Shown here one piece after another: positions 26,110 to 35,553 of a stretch of DNA of 64,000 bases. The first letter of the stretch is position 1. Each line of letters starts with the position of its first letter. The DNA is taken from assembly GCF_003234855.1 (NCBI RefSeq), contig NZ_QKTO01000006.1, positions 62,001-126,000 on the forward strand, given 5' to 3'. The position numbers were made by a program, and so were the translations under genes. The notes beneath the pieces are model-generated. The model was not told where the DNA came from, searched no databases, and worked only from the letters and a program-made list of their open reading frames with translations. This DNA comes from Curtobacterium sp. MCBD17_032. Lineage in GTDB: Bacteria > Actinomycetota > Actinomycetes > Actinomycetales > Microbacteriaceae.

Positions 26110-26411
26110 AACGGGATGACCCCGAGCGCCGCGGACACACCGGCGAACCAGAGCGCGGCAGTCCGCCCTGGCAGCGTGCGGAGCCGGACCGCGAGGACCA
26201 CCGCGACCAGGGCGAGCGGGAAGGTCACGAGCGTCGCCCACAGCGGCCAGACCCAGAGGGCCCATGCCCGCTCGCTCTCGTACGGCGCATCGATCGAGGC
26301 CACGGACCCGGCGATGACGAGGGCCGCCTCGATGGTCGGCGGCGCGGCGATGAGCAGGTCGCGCAGCACGCGCCACCGGGTCCGACGTGTCTCCCGTGAT
26401 GTTCCCCCCAT
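26073..26411 (-). CDS. Small three-TM membrane protein
   Basis: A 112-residue protein with hydrophobic segments near residues 18-36, 49-72 and 84-107, and a basic N-terminus (RETRRTRWRVLRD). I do not recognise the family. A TACCCT hexamer six bases before ATG suggests a leaderless, monocistronic message. Its 3' end has been duplicated twice downstream. Confidence 0.65.
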   Translation of the reverse strand: MGGTSRETRRTRWRVLRDLLIAAPPTIEAALVIAGSVASIDAPYESERAWALWVWPLWATLVTFPLALVAVVLAVRLRTLPGRTAALWFAGVSAALGVIPFVAAVRIALHAV

Positions 26412-26508
26412 GCCGCGAGGGTAGCGGGCGCCACCGGACGGGCAGATGGGCGGACGGCGGGGCGTCCGGCTGACACGTCGTCGTGACGGGTCTCCCTAGG
26501 GTGGGGGG

Positions 26509-27081
26509 ATGCCCACGCTGAACCGCATGCCCGTCCTGCTCGCCACCGGCTCGATCGCCATCCCCGTCGCGGAGGCCCTGGTCGCTCTGCCGTTCGAGGT
26601 GCTGCAGCGCATCGAGGCCGCACCGATCGACCCAGAGCTGGCGGACACCGCCGCGTTCTCCGAGGCGTACGGCTTCCCGGTCGCGGGCGGCGCGAACTGC
26701 ATCGTCGTCGCGGGCAAGCGGGGCGACACCGTGACGTACGCGGCCTGCGTCGTGCTCGCCTCCACCAAGCTCGACGTGAACCGCACCGTCAAGGGGCTGC
26801 TCGGTGCCCGGAAGGTCAGCTTCGCGCCGATGGAGGACGCCGTGGAGCGCACCAGCATGGAGTACGGCGGGATCACCCCGATCGGCCTGCCCGCCGACTG
26901 GCCCGTCTACGTCGACGCGCGGGTGCTCGCGGCGCCCGAGGTCGTCATCGGTGCGGGCGTCCGCGGGGCGAAGCTGTTCCTGCCGGGTGCGGTGCTCGCC
27001 GAGCTGCCCCGGGTCGAGGTCGTCGAGGGGCTCGCGGTCGAGCCGTCCGCCGACGTCACCGGCGAGGTGCCGTCGGCCTGA
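26509..27081 (+). CDS. YbaK/aminoacyl-tRNA deacylase-domain protein
   Basis: A 190-residue protein with the YbaK/ProX editing domain, which in relatives hydrolyses mischarged aminoacyl-tRNA. The domain landmarks are NCIVVAGKRGDTVTYAACVVLASTKLDVNRTVKGLL, then KVSFAPMEDAVERTSMEYGGITPIGLP, with the conserved GGxTPxG turn. The Lys of the STKLDVN segment is a plausible equivalent of the catalytic Lys. TAGGGT lies six bases before ATG, so it is probably leaderless. tRNA specificity cannot be told. Confidence 0.85.
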   Translation: MPTLNRMPVLLATGSIAIPVAEALVALPFEVLQRIEAAPIDPELADTAAFSEAYGFPVAGGANCIVVAGKRGDTVTYAACVVLASTKLDVNRTVKGLLGARKVSFAPMEDAVERTSMEYGGITPIGLPADWPVYVDARVLAAPEVVIGAGVRGAKLFLPGAVLAELPRVEVVEGLAVEPSADVTGEVPSA

Positions 27082-27091
27082 GCGTCGTCGG

Positions 27092-27475
27092 TCAGTCCTG
27101 CGGTCGGACCAGGCAGAACGGATGCCCTGCCGGGTCGAGGTAGACGCGGAACGTGTCCGTCCCCTCGCCGGTGGCCCGCGCTCCGATCGCCAGCACGGCC
27201 CGCTCGCCCGTGTCGAGGTCGTCGACCTTCACGTCGAGGTGGAGCTGCTGTGGGACGTCCTGCCCCGGCCACTCCGGCGCCCGGTAGCCGTCGACCCGCT
27301 GGAAGGCGATCATGGGGCGACCCCCGGCGGACGGCAGGGTGACCTCGACCCACTCGTCGTCCGGCCCGACCGTGTCGGCCCCCTCGACCGATCCGCCGAG
27401 GAGTTCCGCGTAGAAGCGGGCGAGGGCAGCGGGGTCCGGGCAGTCCAGGACGACGACGTCGAGTGAGCCGATCAT
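27092..27475 (-). CDS. VOC/glyoxalase-fold protein
   Basis: A 127-residue vicinal-oxygen-chelate domain protein: LDVVVLDCPDPAALARFYAELLGG at the start and RVYLDPAGHPFCLV at the end. Such proteins include glyoxalases, dioxygenases and antibiotic-binding proteins. TACGGT seven bases before ATG suggests a leaderless message. It is convergent with the YbaK gene, with only ten bases between them. Confidence 0.82.
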   Translation of the reverse strand: MIGSLDVVVLDCPDPAALARFYAELLGGSVEGADTVGPDDEWVEVTLPSAGGRPMIAFQRVDGYRAPEWPGQDVPQQLHLDVKVDDLDTGERAVLAIGARATGEGTDTFRVYLDPAGHPFCLVRPQD

Positions 27476-27515
27476 GGCGGTCACCGTAGTCCTCGCGGGC
27501 GGGGTCGTCCTCCGG

Positions 27516-30500
27516 TCAGCGTGCCGCCGCCGTGAGGGCCTTCGTGATCCGCTGCAGCGAGACCGTCTCGGCGGTGCCGAGCTCCTGGGCGAACAGGCTG
27601 AGGCGGAACTCCTCGAGCATCCACCGCGCGTGCACGAGCTCCGGGTGCGACCCGACGGCCGGCGGGAACGCGCCCCCGGCTTCGACGTAGCGGTCCGTCG
27701 CGCCGGTGACCTCGCGCATCCAGCTCGCATCGCGGCCCGGGTTCTGCAGCAGCTTCGTCACGCGCGCTTCGATGCCCTGCAGGTACACGCGGATGCGGCG
27801 GAGTCGGTCGAGTCCGGCGACCGAGACGAACCCGGCGGACACCAGCCGTTCCATCTGCTGCCGCATGTCCGACAGGGCCGGCAGGAGCGCCATGTTCGTC
27901 GCCTGCTTCAGCGCCCGCTCGGCGTTCCGCTGCGCCGTGAGCACCGCCGCGACCTCGGACACGGCGGTGAACATCGTGTCGACGACCGTCGCGGACACCG
28001 CGTCCCGGACCTGCTCGAACGCTGCTCGGGTGAAGACGAGGCCGTCCGCGTGGGTCCGGCGGATCCCAGCGTCGACCACCGCGGCCAGGACGTCGTCGAA
28101 CAGCGCCGACGTGGACGGGTAGGGACTCGCGGCGAGGGCCAGTTTCTCCTGCGCGGTGAGGTGCTGCTGGATGTAGGACACGGGGGAGGGCACCGCGAGC
28201 ATGACGAGGCGGCGGACCCCGGCGGGCATCTGCACGGCTCGGTCGTCCGGCGTCGCGAGGAGCTGCACGCCGACGGTCGCCTTCGGGCCGGTGCCCTCCT
28301 CGACGAGCGCGGGGTAGGCGCGGATGACACCGCCGGCCTGTTTCGTGTCGAGCACTTCCGGCAGGTCCTCGTCCGGCCAGCCGGTCAGACCGGACCGTTC
28401 GATGCGGCGACCGGAGCCGGCGTCGGCGACGCGGGACGAGCCTCCCGGCCGACCCTGCCGCTGCGTGGCGGCGGCGACGCTCTGCTGCGTGCGGTCCTTC
28501 AGCTTGGTCTGCAGGGCCGCGAGGTCCTTCCCGGCTTCGACCCGGCGGCCGCGCTCGTCGACGACGGCGTAGGTCGGCAACAGGTGCGCGGGCACCCGGG
28601 TCATGTCGAAGTCGGACTCGGTGACGGGGACGTGCACGAGTCGCTGGATCGTCTTCGCCAGGGTCGCGCGGAAGCTCTCGGTCGGCGTCGTCGGGGCGTC
28701 GTCCGGCAGTTCGGCGACGATCTTCTCCGCCCAGTCCGCGGCCGGGACGACGTTCTTGCGGATCTGCTTCGGCAGCGCCTTGATGAGCGCGGTGACGAGT
28801 TCCTTCCGGAGCCCGCGGACCTGCCAGTCGAAGCCCTCTTCCCGCATGCGCGGCAGGACGGCGAGCGGCACCTGGACGCTGACGCCGTCGTCCTCGGCGC
28901 CGGGCTCGAAGCGGTAGCGGACGGCGAGGCGCTGGTCGCCGCTCCGCCACTGGGTCGGGTACTCGGCGTCGTCCTCCGCGGCGGAGGCGGCTGACTCGTC
29001 GAGCAGGTCCTCCCGGCGCATCGTGAGCAGGTCCGGTTGGTCGCGGCGCGTCCTGCGCCACCACCCCTCGAAGTCGCGGGTCGTGGCGATCTCGGCGGGG
29101 ATGCGGGCGTCGTAGAACGCGACGACGGTCTCGTCGTCGAGCAGGATGTCCCGCCGCCGGGTGCGCTCCTCGAGCTGTTCGAGTTCGCGCCGGAGCTTCC
29201 GGTTCGCCCGGTCGAACGCCTGCTGCGAGTCCCACTCACCCTCGACCAGGGCATGCCGGATGAACAGCTCCCGCGAGTGCACCGGGTCGATGCGGTTGTA
29301 CTGCACGCGGCGTCGCTGGACGATCGGGACACCGAACAGCGTGACGCGCTCGAACGCGACGACCGCGCCCTGCTTCTTCTCCCAGTGCGGTTCGCCGTAC
29401 GTGCGCTTGAGCAGGTCTCCGGCGAGGGGCTCCACCCACGCCGGGTCGATGCGCGCGACGGTCCGGGCGAACAGCCGACTGGTCTCGACGAGTTCGGCGG
29501 CCATCACCGCGTCCGGCTGCTTCTTCGCGAGCACGCTGCCCGGGAACACCACGAACCGGGTGTTCCGCGAGCCGAGGTAGTCGCGCTTCTCACGGTCGCG
29601 GAGGCCGATCTGGCTGAGGAGCCCGGCGAGCAGCGCGCGGTGGACGGAGTCGGGGTCGTCCTTGCGCTCCGTGCCGACGTGGATCCCGACCTGCTTCGCC
29701 GCCCGTGAGAGCTGCCGGTACAGGTCCTGCCACTCGCGGATGCGGAGGTGGTTGAGGAACTCGGCCTTGCACATCCGGCGGAACGCGCTCGAGGACAGTT
29801 CCTCCTGCTTCTCCTCCAGGTGGTTCCAGAGGCCGAGCAGGGTGAGGAAGTCGCTCGTGGGGTCGGCGAAGCGGGCGTGCAACTGGTCGGCCTGCGCACG
29901 CTTCTCGAGCGGGCGCTCGCGCGGGTCCTGGATGCTCAGCGCCGAGACGATCGCGATGACCTCCCGTCCGACGCCCTGGCGGCTCGCCTCGAGCACCATC
30001 CGACCCAGACGCGGGTCGATCGGCAGCCGGGTCAACTGCTTGCCGGTCTTCGTGATGGCACCGGTGGTGTCGACGGCGCGGAGCTCACGCAGCAGGTCGA
30101 GGCCGTCCTTCACCCCGCGCGAGTCCGGCGGCTGCAGGAACGGGAACGACTCGATGTCACCGAACCCGAGCGAGATCATCTGCAGGATGACGGCGGCCAG
30201 GTTCGTCCGGAGGATCTCCGGGTCGGTGTACTCGGGACGACGGTCCAAGTCGTCCTCCGAGTACAGGCGGATCGCGATGCCCGCGCTCGTGCGGCCCGCT
30301 CGACCGGAGCGCTGGTTCGCGGACGCCTGCGAGATCGCCTCGATCGGCAGCCGCTGCACCTTCGCCCGGGGGGAGTACCGCGAGATGCGGGCCGTGCCGG
30401 TGTCGATGACGTACTTGATGCCGGGGACCGTCAGGGAGGTCTCGGCGACGTTGGTCGCGAGCACCACCCGGCGGCGGACGCCCGGTGTGGTCGATCGCTG

Positions 30501-31415
30501 GAAGACGCGGTGCTGGTCGGCCGCCGAGAGTCGTCCGTACAGCGGGAGGACCTCGGTGCCCGGGTAGTGCTTGCCCTCGATCGCGTCTTGGGCGTCACGG
30601 ATGTCGTTCTCGCCGGGCAGGAACACGAGGACGTCGCCCGGGTCCTCGCGAGCGAGCTCGTCGAGTGCGTCCGTGATGCCCTGCAGGGGGTCCCGGTCAT
30701 CGCCGGCCGTCGGGCTCCCGGTGCGGCCCGCGGCGCCGCCCTTCGACGTCGCCGGTCGGGTGCCGGCAGGACGCTCGTCGAACTCGTCCTCGTCCTCGTC
30801 GTCGCCCGCGGCGTCTTCGTCGGCGACGAGCGGCCGGTACCGGATCTCCACCGGGTAGGTACGCCCGGAGACCTCGACGATCGGCGCGCCCCCGAAGTGC
30901 CGCGAGAACGACTCCGGGTCGATCGTGGCACTCGTGATGATGAGCTTGAGATCGGGCCGGCGGGGCAGGAGCCGCTTGAGGTAGCCGAGCAGGAAGTCGA
31001 TGGTGAGGGACCGCTCGTGCGCCTCGTCGATGATGATCGTGTCGTACCGCTTCAGGTCGCGGTCGAAGTGGATCTCGTTCAGCAGGATGCCGTCGGTCAT
31101 CAGCTTGATCCGGGTGTTCGCGCTCACCTTGTCGGTGAAGCGGACCTGGTAGCCGACGAGGTCGCCGAGTTCCCCGCCGAGTTCGTCCGCCACCCGCTCG
31201 GCGATGGTGCGTGCGGCGATGCGGCGGGGCTGCGTGTGGCCGATGTGCTCGCGCCCGAGCTCCAGGCAGATCTTCGGCAGCTGCGTCGTCTTGCCCGACC
31301 CGGTGGCGCCGGCCACGATGACGACCTGGTTGTCGCGGATCGCAGCGGCGATGTCGTCCCGCCGCTGCGAGACGGGCAGTTCCGGTGGGTACGTGATGAC
31401 GGGGGGATTCGGCAT
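27516..31415 (-). CDS. hrpA: ATP-dependent RNA helicase HrpA
   Basis: A 1299-residue DEAH-box helicase, the full HrpA length. Walker A GATGSGKT is at residues 36-43 and DEAH at 130-133. SATIDPESF (motif III), ATNVAETSLTVPGI and QRSGRAGRT (motif VI) follow. An acidic insert near residue 205 separates the RecA domains. The HA2, OB and long DUF3418 C-terminal regions are present. HrpA acts on structured mRNA and stalled ribosomes. ATG at 31415 was chosen; another ATG two codons upstream is possible. A TATCCT hexamer lies nine bases before 31415. One GCCTCCCG lies within the gene. Confidence 0.93.
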   Translation of the reverse strand: MPNPPVITYPPELPVSQRRDDIAAAIRDNQVVIVAGATGSGKTTQLPKICLELGREHIGHTQPRRIAARTIAERVADELGGELGDLVGYQVRFTDKVSANTRIKLMTDGILLNEIHFDRDLKRYDTIIIDEAHERSLTIDFLLGYLKRLLPRRPDLKLIITSATIDPESFSRHFGGAPIVEVSGRTYPVEIRYRPLVADEDAAGDDEDEDEFDERPAGTRPATSKGGAAGRTGSPTAGDDRDPLQGITDALDELAREDPGDVLVFLPGENDIRDAQDAIEGKHYPGTEVLPLYGRLSAADQHRVFQRSTTPGVRRRVVLATNVAETSLTVPGIKYVIDTGTARISRYSPRAKVQRLPIEAISQASANQRSGRAGRTSAGIAIRLYSEDDLDRRPEYTDPEILRTNLAAVILQMISLGFGDIESFPFLQPPDSRGVKDGLDLLRELRAVDTTGAITKTGKQLTRLPIDPRLGRMVLEASRQGVGREVIAIVSALSIQDPRERPLEKRAQADQLHARFADPTSDFLTLLGLWNHLEEKQEELSSSAFRRMCKAEFLNHLRIREWQDLYRQLSRAAKQVGIHVGTERKDDPDSVHRALLAGLLSQIGLRDREKRDYLGSRNTRFVVFPGSVLAKKQPDAVMAAELVETSRLFARTVARIDPAWVEPLAGDLLKRTYGEPHWEKKQGAVVAFERVTLFGVPIVQRRRVQYNRIDPVHSRELFIRHALVEGEWDSQQAFDRANRKLRRELEQLEERTRRRDILLDDETVVAFYDARIPAEIATTRDFEGWWRRTRRDQPDLLTMRREDLLDESAASAAEDDAEYPTQWRSGDQRLAVRYRFEPGAEDDGVSVQVPLAVLPRMREEGFDWQVRGLRKELVTALIKALPKQIRKNVVPAADWAEKIVAELPDDAPTTPTESFRATLAKTIQRLVHVPVTESDFDMTRVPAHLLPTYAVVDERGRRVEAGKDLAALQTKLKDRTQQSVAAATQRQGRPGGSSRVADAGSGRRIERSGLTGWPDEDLPEVLDTKQAGGVIRAYPALVEEGTGPKATVGVQLLATPDDRAVQMPAGVRRLVMLAVPSPVSYIQQHLTAQEKLALAASPYPSTSALFDDVLAAVVDAGIRRTHADGLVFTRAAFEQVRDAVSATVVDTMFTAVSEVAAVLTAQRNAERALKQATNMALLPALSDMRQQMERLVSAGFVSVAGLDRLRRIRVYLQGIEARVTKLLQNPGRDASWMREVTGATDRYVEAGGAFPPAVGSHPELVHARWMLEEFRLSLFAQELGTAETVSLQRITKALTAAAR

Positions 31416-31450
31416 GAGCATTCCAGGATACCGCCCGGGCGCGTCCGCCA

Positions 31451-33295
31451 TCAGCCGAGCTGCGCCACGAGGTCGTCGGCGGACCGCGCGGGCAGGGCGC
31501 AGACGCGGTCGTGGCAGACGTAGGCCACGCCGTCCAGCGCGTCCCGACCCTCGAGCAGCGAGAACCCGGCGTCCGCCCAGTCCGCTGCCTGCGCTCGCGT
31601 GAGCACCGCCGTGATCGTCCCCGGACGCCGGACGGCCCGGAGGGTGTGCAGCATCGCTGTCACGTCGGGGCCGGAGCGGTCGTCGGCGACGAGGACGACC
31701 TCCCGCGACGGGCGCTGCAGGGCGAGCGCGACCCCGAGGGCGTCGGCATGCCCGAGCGGACGGTCCACTCCCGTCCGTGCGCGTTCGGCGACGAGTCGTC
31801 CCGCTGCGGCCCGACGGTCGTCCTCGCCGGTCAGGGCGGCGAGCAGTGCGGCCGCGCTCGCGAGGGCGACGGTCCCCGACCGGAGCGCGGTCTGCGGCTG
31901 TTCCCCGGTCGCGGTCCCGGCCGCGGCGAGGACCGGGTCGACCTCGAGGACGCCCGACAGTCCGTCGTCCACCAGGGTCCGAGCGGTGGTCGCGTACGCC
32001 AGCTCGCCGGTCACGAGCGCGAGTTCGAGGAGCCCCTCGGCGAACAGCCCGATGTCCTCGATGGTCGGCGCCGCCGTCGACGTGCCGGCGCCCGAGCTCG
32101 AGCGGACGGCGACGTGTCCGTCCCGGAGGTGCGCTGCGATGACCGCGTCGGCGGCGGCGCGGGCGAGCCCGATCATCTCCTCGTCCCCGGCGCGGGTCCC
32201 CGCCAGCACGAGTCCGCGGACCGCCAGGCCGTTCCACCCGGTCAGGACCTGGTCGTCGAGCGGCGGCGCGTCGAACCGTGCGCGCTCGTCGAGGGGCAGG
32301 CGGTACCACTCGCCCTCCACCCGACGTCCGTCGATGGTCGACTCGCTGTCCTGGGCGGCGACGAAGGCACCGTCCGTCCGCCGGAGGGTGTCCCGCAGGA
32401 AGTCGGCGATCCCGCGGGCCCGTGCCGGATCGGCGACCGCGAGCAGTCCGGCGTTGTCGTACAGCATCCGCTCGTAGTGCGGAACGGACCAGTCACGGCG
32501 GGTGGCGTACCGGAAGACGCCGCCGTCCGCGTCGGTCAGCTCCGACCTGGCGATGGCGCCGAGGGCCCGGTCGAGGAGCCCGCCGGCCGCGTCGACGCCG
32601 TCGGCAGCGGCGTCGCCGAGGAACTCCAGCAGCGGAGCGTTGGGGAACTTCGGTGCGCCGGCGAAGCCGCCGTACTCGGCGTCCTCGGCCCGCTCGAGGT
32701 CGCGCACCACCCTCCGGATCGCGTCGACGGACGGGAGGCCCGGCCCGCTCCCGTCGGAGCGTCCCGCCTCGGCGCTGGCCGCGTCCGCCTCCGCACCCTG
32801 CCGGATCGCCCGCGCGATCGCGGTCGCGTTCGCGTCAACCTCGTCCCGACGGTCCCGCCAGGCGTCGAGCACCGCGGCCGTGACCTGCCGGAACGACGGG
32901 TGCTGCCCGACCGGCTGCGGTGGGTAGTAGGTGCCGGCGTAGAAGACCTGCGCGTCCGGCGTCATGAAGACGGTCAGCGGCCACCCGAGCTGCTCGGTGA
33001 ACGCGCTCGCGGCGGCCATCGCGCTCGCGTCGACGTCCGGGCGCTCCTCCCGGTCGACCTTGACCGCGACGAAGTCCCGCCGCAGCAGCTCGCCGACCTC
33101 CGGGTCGGAGAAGCTCTCGCGGGCCATGACGTGGCACCAGTGACAGGTGGCGTACCCGATCGACACGAGCACGGGGACGCCGCGCTCACGGGCCTCGGCG
33201 AACGCCTCGGCACCCCACTCCCGCCAGTCCACCGGGTTGGCGGCGTGCTGGCGGAGGTACGGGCTGACGGCGGATCCGAGCCGGTTGTCGTTCAT
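31451..33295 (-). CDS. YyaL-like thioredoxin-fold/six-hairpin protein (DUF255)
   Basis: A 614-residue protein related to bacterial YyaL and animal SPATA20. Residues 1-160 form the DUF255 thioredoxin-like domain: [21 protein letters not shown], then [14 protein letters not shown] with the CxxC-type CHWC at about residues 50-53. The remainder resembles an (alpha/alpha) barrel of the N-acylglucosamine 2-epimerase type ([24 protein letters not shown]). Redox or sugar-related roles are proposed for the family, not established. It lies 35 bp upstream of hrpA. One GACGGGAGGC copy (32730) is inside it. Confidence 0.88.
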   Translation of the reverse strand: MNDNRLGSAVSPYLRQHAANPVDWREWGAEAFAEARERGVPVLVSIGYATCHWCHVMARESFSDPEVGELLRRDFVAVKVDREERPDVDASAMAAASAFTEQLGWPLTVFMTPDAQVFYAGTYYPPQPVGQHPSFRQVTAAVLDAWRDRRDEVDANATAIARAIRQGAEADAASAEAGRSDGSGPGLPSVDAIRRVVRDLERAEDAEYGGFAGAPKFPNAPLLEFLGDAAADGVDAAGGLLDRALGAIARSELTDADGGVFRYATRRDWSVPHYERMLYDNAGLLAVADPARARGIADFLRDTLRRTDGAFVAAQDSESTIDGRRVEGEWYRLPLDERARFDAPPLDDQVLTGWNGLAVRGLVLAGTRAGDEEMIGLARAAADAVIAAHLRDGHVAVRSSSGAGTSTAAPTIEDIGLFAEGLLELALVTGELAYATTARTLVDDGLSGVLEVDPVLAAAGTATGEQPQTALRSGTVALASAAALLAALTGEDDRRAAAGRLVAERARTGVDRPLGHADALGVALALQRPSREVVLVADDRSGPDVTAMLHTLRAVRRPGTITAVLTRAQAADWADAGFSLLEGRDALDGVAYVCHDRVCALPARSADDLVAQLG

Positions 33296-33386
33296 GCACC
33301 CAGCGTGCCCCGCGTGGCCTGTGTGGGCGGGCCTCCAGGCCGTCCTGTGGAGGGTGAGCCGCCGTCCACAGCCGCTGGTCTGCTGG

Positions 33387-34454
33387 TCAGCCGAGCCCCG
33401 AGGACAGCAGCGCGAGCGCCGCGTCCTCCGGCCCGTAGTCGAACATCCGGTCCCAGAACGGATCAGCTGCCCACGGGACGTCCCCGTCCGCCGGGGTCCG
33501 ACGCGCTGTCTCGACCAGCCAGTCGACCTCCGCCCGCACCGCGTCCGCGAACCGCGGTGGGACCCACCCGAGCGCCCGGGCCGCGGTCGTGTCGAGCACG
33601 GACGGTGACGGGGTGGACCACGGTGTCAGCCCGACGAACGCCGGAGCGTCCTCGCCGAGCAGGACCTCGTCGAACGTGTGCCCGAGGTGCCCGGCGATCG
33701 TCCGGACGATCTCGAGCGCGGTCGGAGCGGTCTCGTCGGCGACGTTGAGGATCCGGCGGTCCGGGGCGTCGGCGACCAGCCGGACGAGTGACCCGATGCC
33801 GGACGCGGCCGTGGTGTGGTCGACGCTGCGCCCCTGGTCGGCGAGCAGGATCCGCTCCCGTCCGTCGAGGACGCGCCGCACCACGAACCACTCGCGCGGT
33901 CGACCGATGCCGACCCCGTACACCCGGGACGGGCGGAGGACGGTGACCGGTGCGCCGTGGTCGAGCAGCACCTGCTCGGCCGCGACCTTCGCGGCGCCGT
34001 AGCCGTCGCGCGAGGTCGGGTCGCCGTCGCCGGGCGCGACCGTCTGCTGCAGCTCCGTGACCGCGCCCCCGAACACGGGCTTGTCCACCGAGTTGGCGTG
34101 CCGTCCCTGCTCGTCGACGTAGACCGCCTTCGACGACACGAAGACGGTCGAGCCGACGTCGTCGAGGAACGGCGCGAGCTGCAGTGCGTCGTCGCGCGTC
34201 ACCCCGACCGTGTCGACGACCAGGTCCGCGCCCGGTCGCAGCAGGTCCCGCAGCAGCGCGGTGTCCCGTCGGTCACCGGGGTGGGCCAGCGCACCGGCGG
34301 CGACGAGGTCGTCGGCGACGGGACCGCCGTGCCGCGAGACGATCTCGACGGACCAGTCGTCCCCACCCCGACCCGAGCGGTCGAGGAGTTCGCGGGCGAC
34401 CTGGGACCCGATGCCACCGGTCCCGCCGAGGACCACCGCGCGTCTGCTGCTCAT
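33387..34454 (-). CDS. NAD-dependent epimerase/dehydratase family protein
   Basis: A 355-residue extended [21 protein letters not shown] is the nucleotide-binding motif (residues 7-24), [13 protein letters not shown] the active-site Ser region, and YGAAK the catalytic Tyr/Lys. [17 protein letters not shown] follows. Such proteins act on nucleotide sugars or reduce small substrates. TAGCGT lies seven bases before ATG (leaderless). No sugar pathway gene adjoins it. Confidence 0.83.
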   Translation of the reverse strand: MSSRRAVVLGGTGGIGSQVARELLDRSGRGGDDWSVEIVSRHGGPVADDLVAAGALAHPGDRRDTALLRDLLRPGADLVVDTVGVTRDDALQLAPFLDDVGSTVFVSSKAVYVDEQGRHANSVDKPVFGGAVTELQQTVAPGDGDPTSRDGYGAAKVAAEQVLLDHGAPVTVLRPSRVYGVGIGRPREWFVVRRVLDGRERILLADQGRSVDHTTAASGIGSLVRLVADAPDRRILNVADETAPTALEIVRTIAGHLGHTFDEVLLGEDAPAFVGLTPWSTPSPSVLDTTAARALGWVPPRFADAVRAEVDWLVETARRTPADGDVPWAADPFWDRMFDYGPEDAALALLSSGLG

Positions 34455-34538
34455 GGCGCCAACGCTAGCCCCCGGGCCGACGCCGTCCGGCGCTGCGCCC
34501 GGCCGGCACCGCGCCCGGCACCGCGGCCCGGCACCCGG

Positions 34539-35390
34539 TCAGGAGGCGATCGACTCCCGCCACCACTCGGCGAGCGACCCGTCGTACACGCGGACCTTCT
34601 CGTGACCGAGCACGGTCAGGGCGAGGGCATCGACGCAGGACGCGCTCCCGACGCCGCAGTACGTCACGACCTCCTCGGCCGTCAGGACCGGGGCGAGCGC
34701 GCGTTCGAGTTCCGGACGGCGGAGGAGCGCGTTCGAGTCACCGAGGAGGTCCCGCACGGTGATGGTCGTCGTGCCGGGGACGAGGGGCGGATGGTCATCG
34801 CCGAGGTCTGCGGGGTCGGCTGCGAGCACGAGTGCGGCCGGCTCGGACCCGTCGACGGCGCGGAGCACACGCGACCGGTCGGCCCACAGCGGGAGTTCCT
34901 CCCCGGCGACGAACGCGTCGCCGTCCGCGGCGCGGCGAGGAGCGCGGGAGAGCGCGCCGACGCGGACGGGCCGGCCCTCGTCGCGCCACTTCGCGAAGCC
35001 GCCGTCGAGCACGGCGACCGACCGGAACCCGAAGGAGCGGAAGATCCACCAGAGTCGGGCGGACCACTCGCCGATGCCGTCGTCGTAGACCACGACCGTG
35101 GAGGCACGGCTCACCCCGAGCGCGTGGGCCGCGGCCTCGAAGCGCTCGGCTCCGGGTCGCGTGAACGGGAGGCCCGTGTCGGGCGCGGAGAACGCGTCGA
35201 TGAGGTCGGCGTAGACGGCGCCCGGCACGTGTCCGGTGTGCTCGTGGGCGTCCCGCGCCGAGTGCCAGGTCGTCCCGAGGCCGATGCCGTCCGTGTGCAC
35301 CGACGCGTCGAGCACGAGGAGGTCGTCCGCGCCGAGGTGGTCGGCGAGCCACTGCGTCGAGACGAGCGGCGAGGTCAGGACGGGGGGCAT
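34539..35390 (-). CDS. Rhodanese-type sulfurtransferase, two domains
   Basis: A 283-residue tandem rhodanese, like thiosulfate or 3-mercaptopyruvate sulfurtransferase. The N-terminal inactive domain has GHVPGAVYADLIDAFS (about residues 47-62). The C-terminal domain carries the catalytic Cys in VVTYCGVGSASCVDAL, near residue 245. The loop CGVGSAS departs from the common CGSGVTA or CRKGVTA, so donor preference is unclear. TACCGT lies six bases before ATG at 35390, which rules out the longer in-frame start at 35483. Confidence 0.87.
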   Translation of the reverse strand: MPPVLTSPLVSTQWLADHLGADDLLVLDASVHTDGIGLGTTWHSARDAHEHTGHVPGAVYADLIDAFSAPDTGLPFTRPGAERFEAAAHALGVSRASTVVVYDDGIGEWSARLWWIFRSFGFRSVAVLDGGFAKWRDEGRPVRVGALSRAPRRAADGDAFVAGEELPLWADRSRVLRAVDGSEPAALVLAADPADLGDDHPPLVPGTTTITVRDLLGDSNALLRRPELERALAPVLTAEEVVTYCGVGSASCVDALALTVLGHEKVRVYDGSLAEWWRESIAS

Positions 35391-35486
35391 GCCGCCACGG
35401 TAATCCAGACCCCTGACCCGCGACAGAGCACGCGCAACAGTGCGACTCGTGCCGCGCGATCCGGCACGGACATGACGACGCACGAC

Positions 35487-35530
35487 GGGACGGACCCGGC
35501 AGCACGGTCGTGCGGTGCCGGGTCCGTCCC
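35487..35530. terminator. 15-bp stem terminator with nested hairpin
   Basis: GGGACGGACCCGGCA (35487-35501) pairs perfectly with TGCCGGGTCCGTCCC (35516-35530). The loop itself can fold as GCACG/CGTGC. It follows the 3' end of the exporter gene, which is transcribed leftwards from 37095, and shields the sulfurtransferase promoter. It does not use the GGGAGGC core. Confidence 0.8.
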
Positions 35531-35553
35531 GTGGGCTCGTGCGGCTCGGGCGA

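Noticed and set aside
31416..32309. N-terminal extension of HrpA by about 300 codons
   Set aside because: The extension is antisense-frame sequence inside the yyaL-like gene; HrpA family length is met from 31415.
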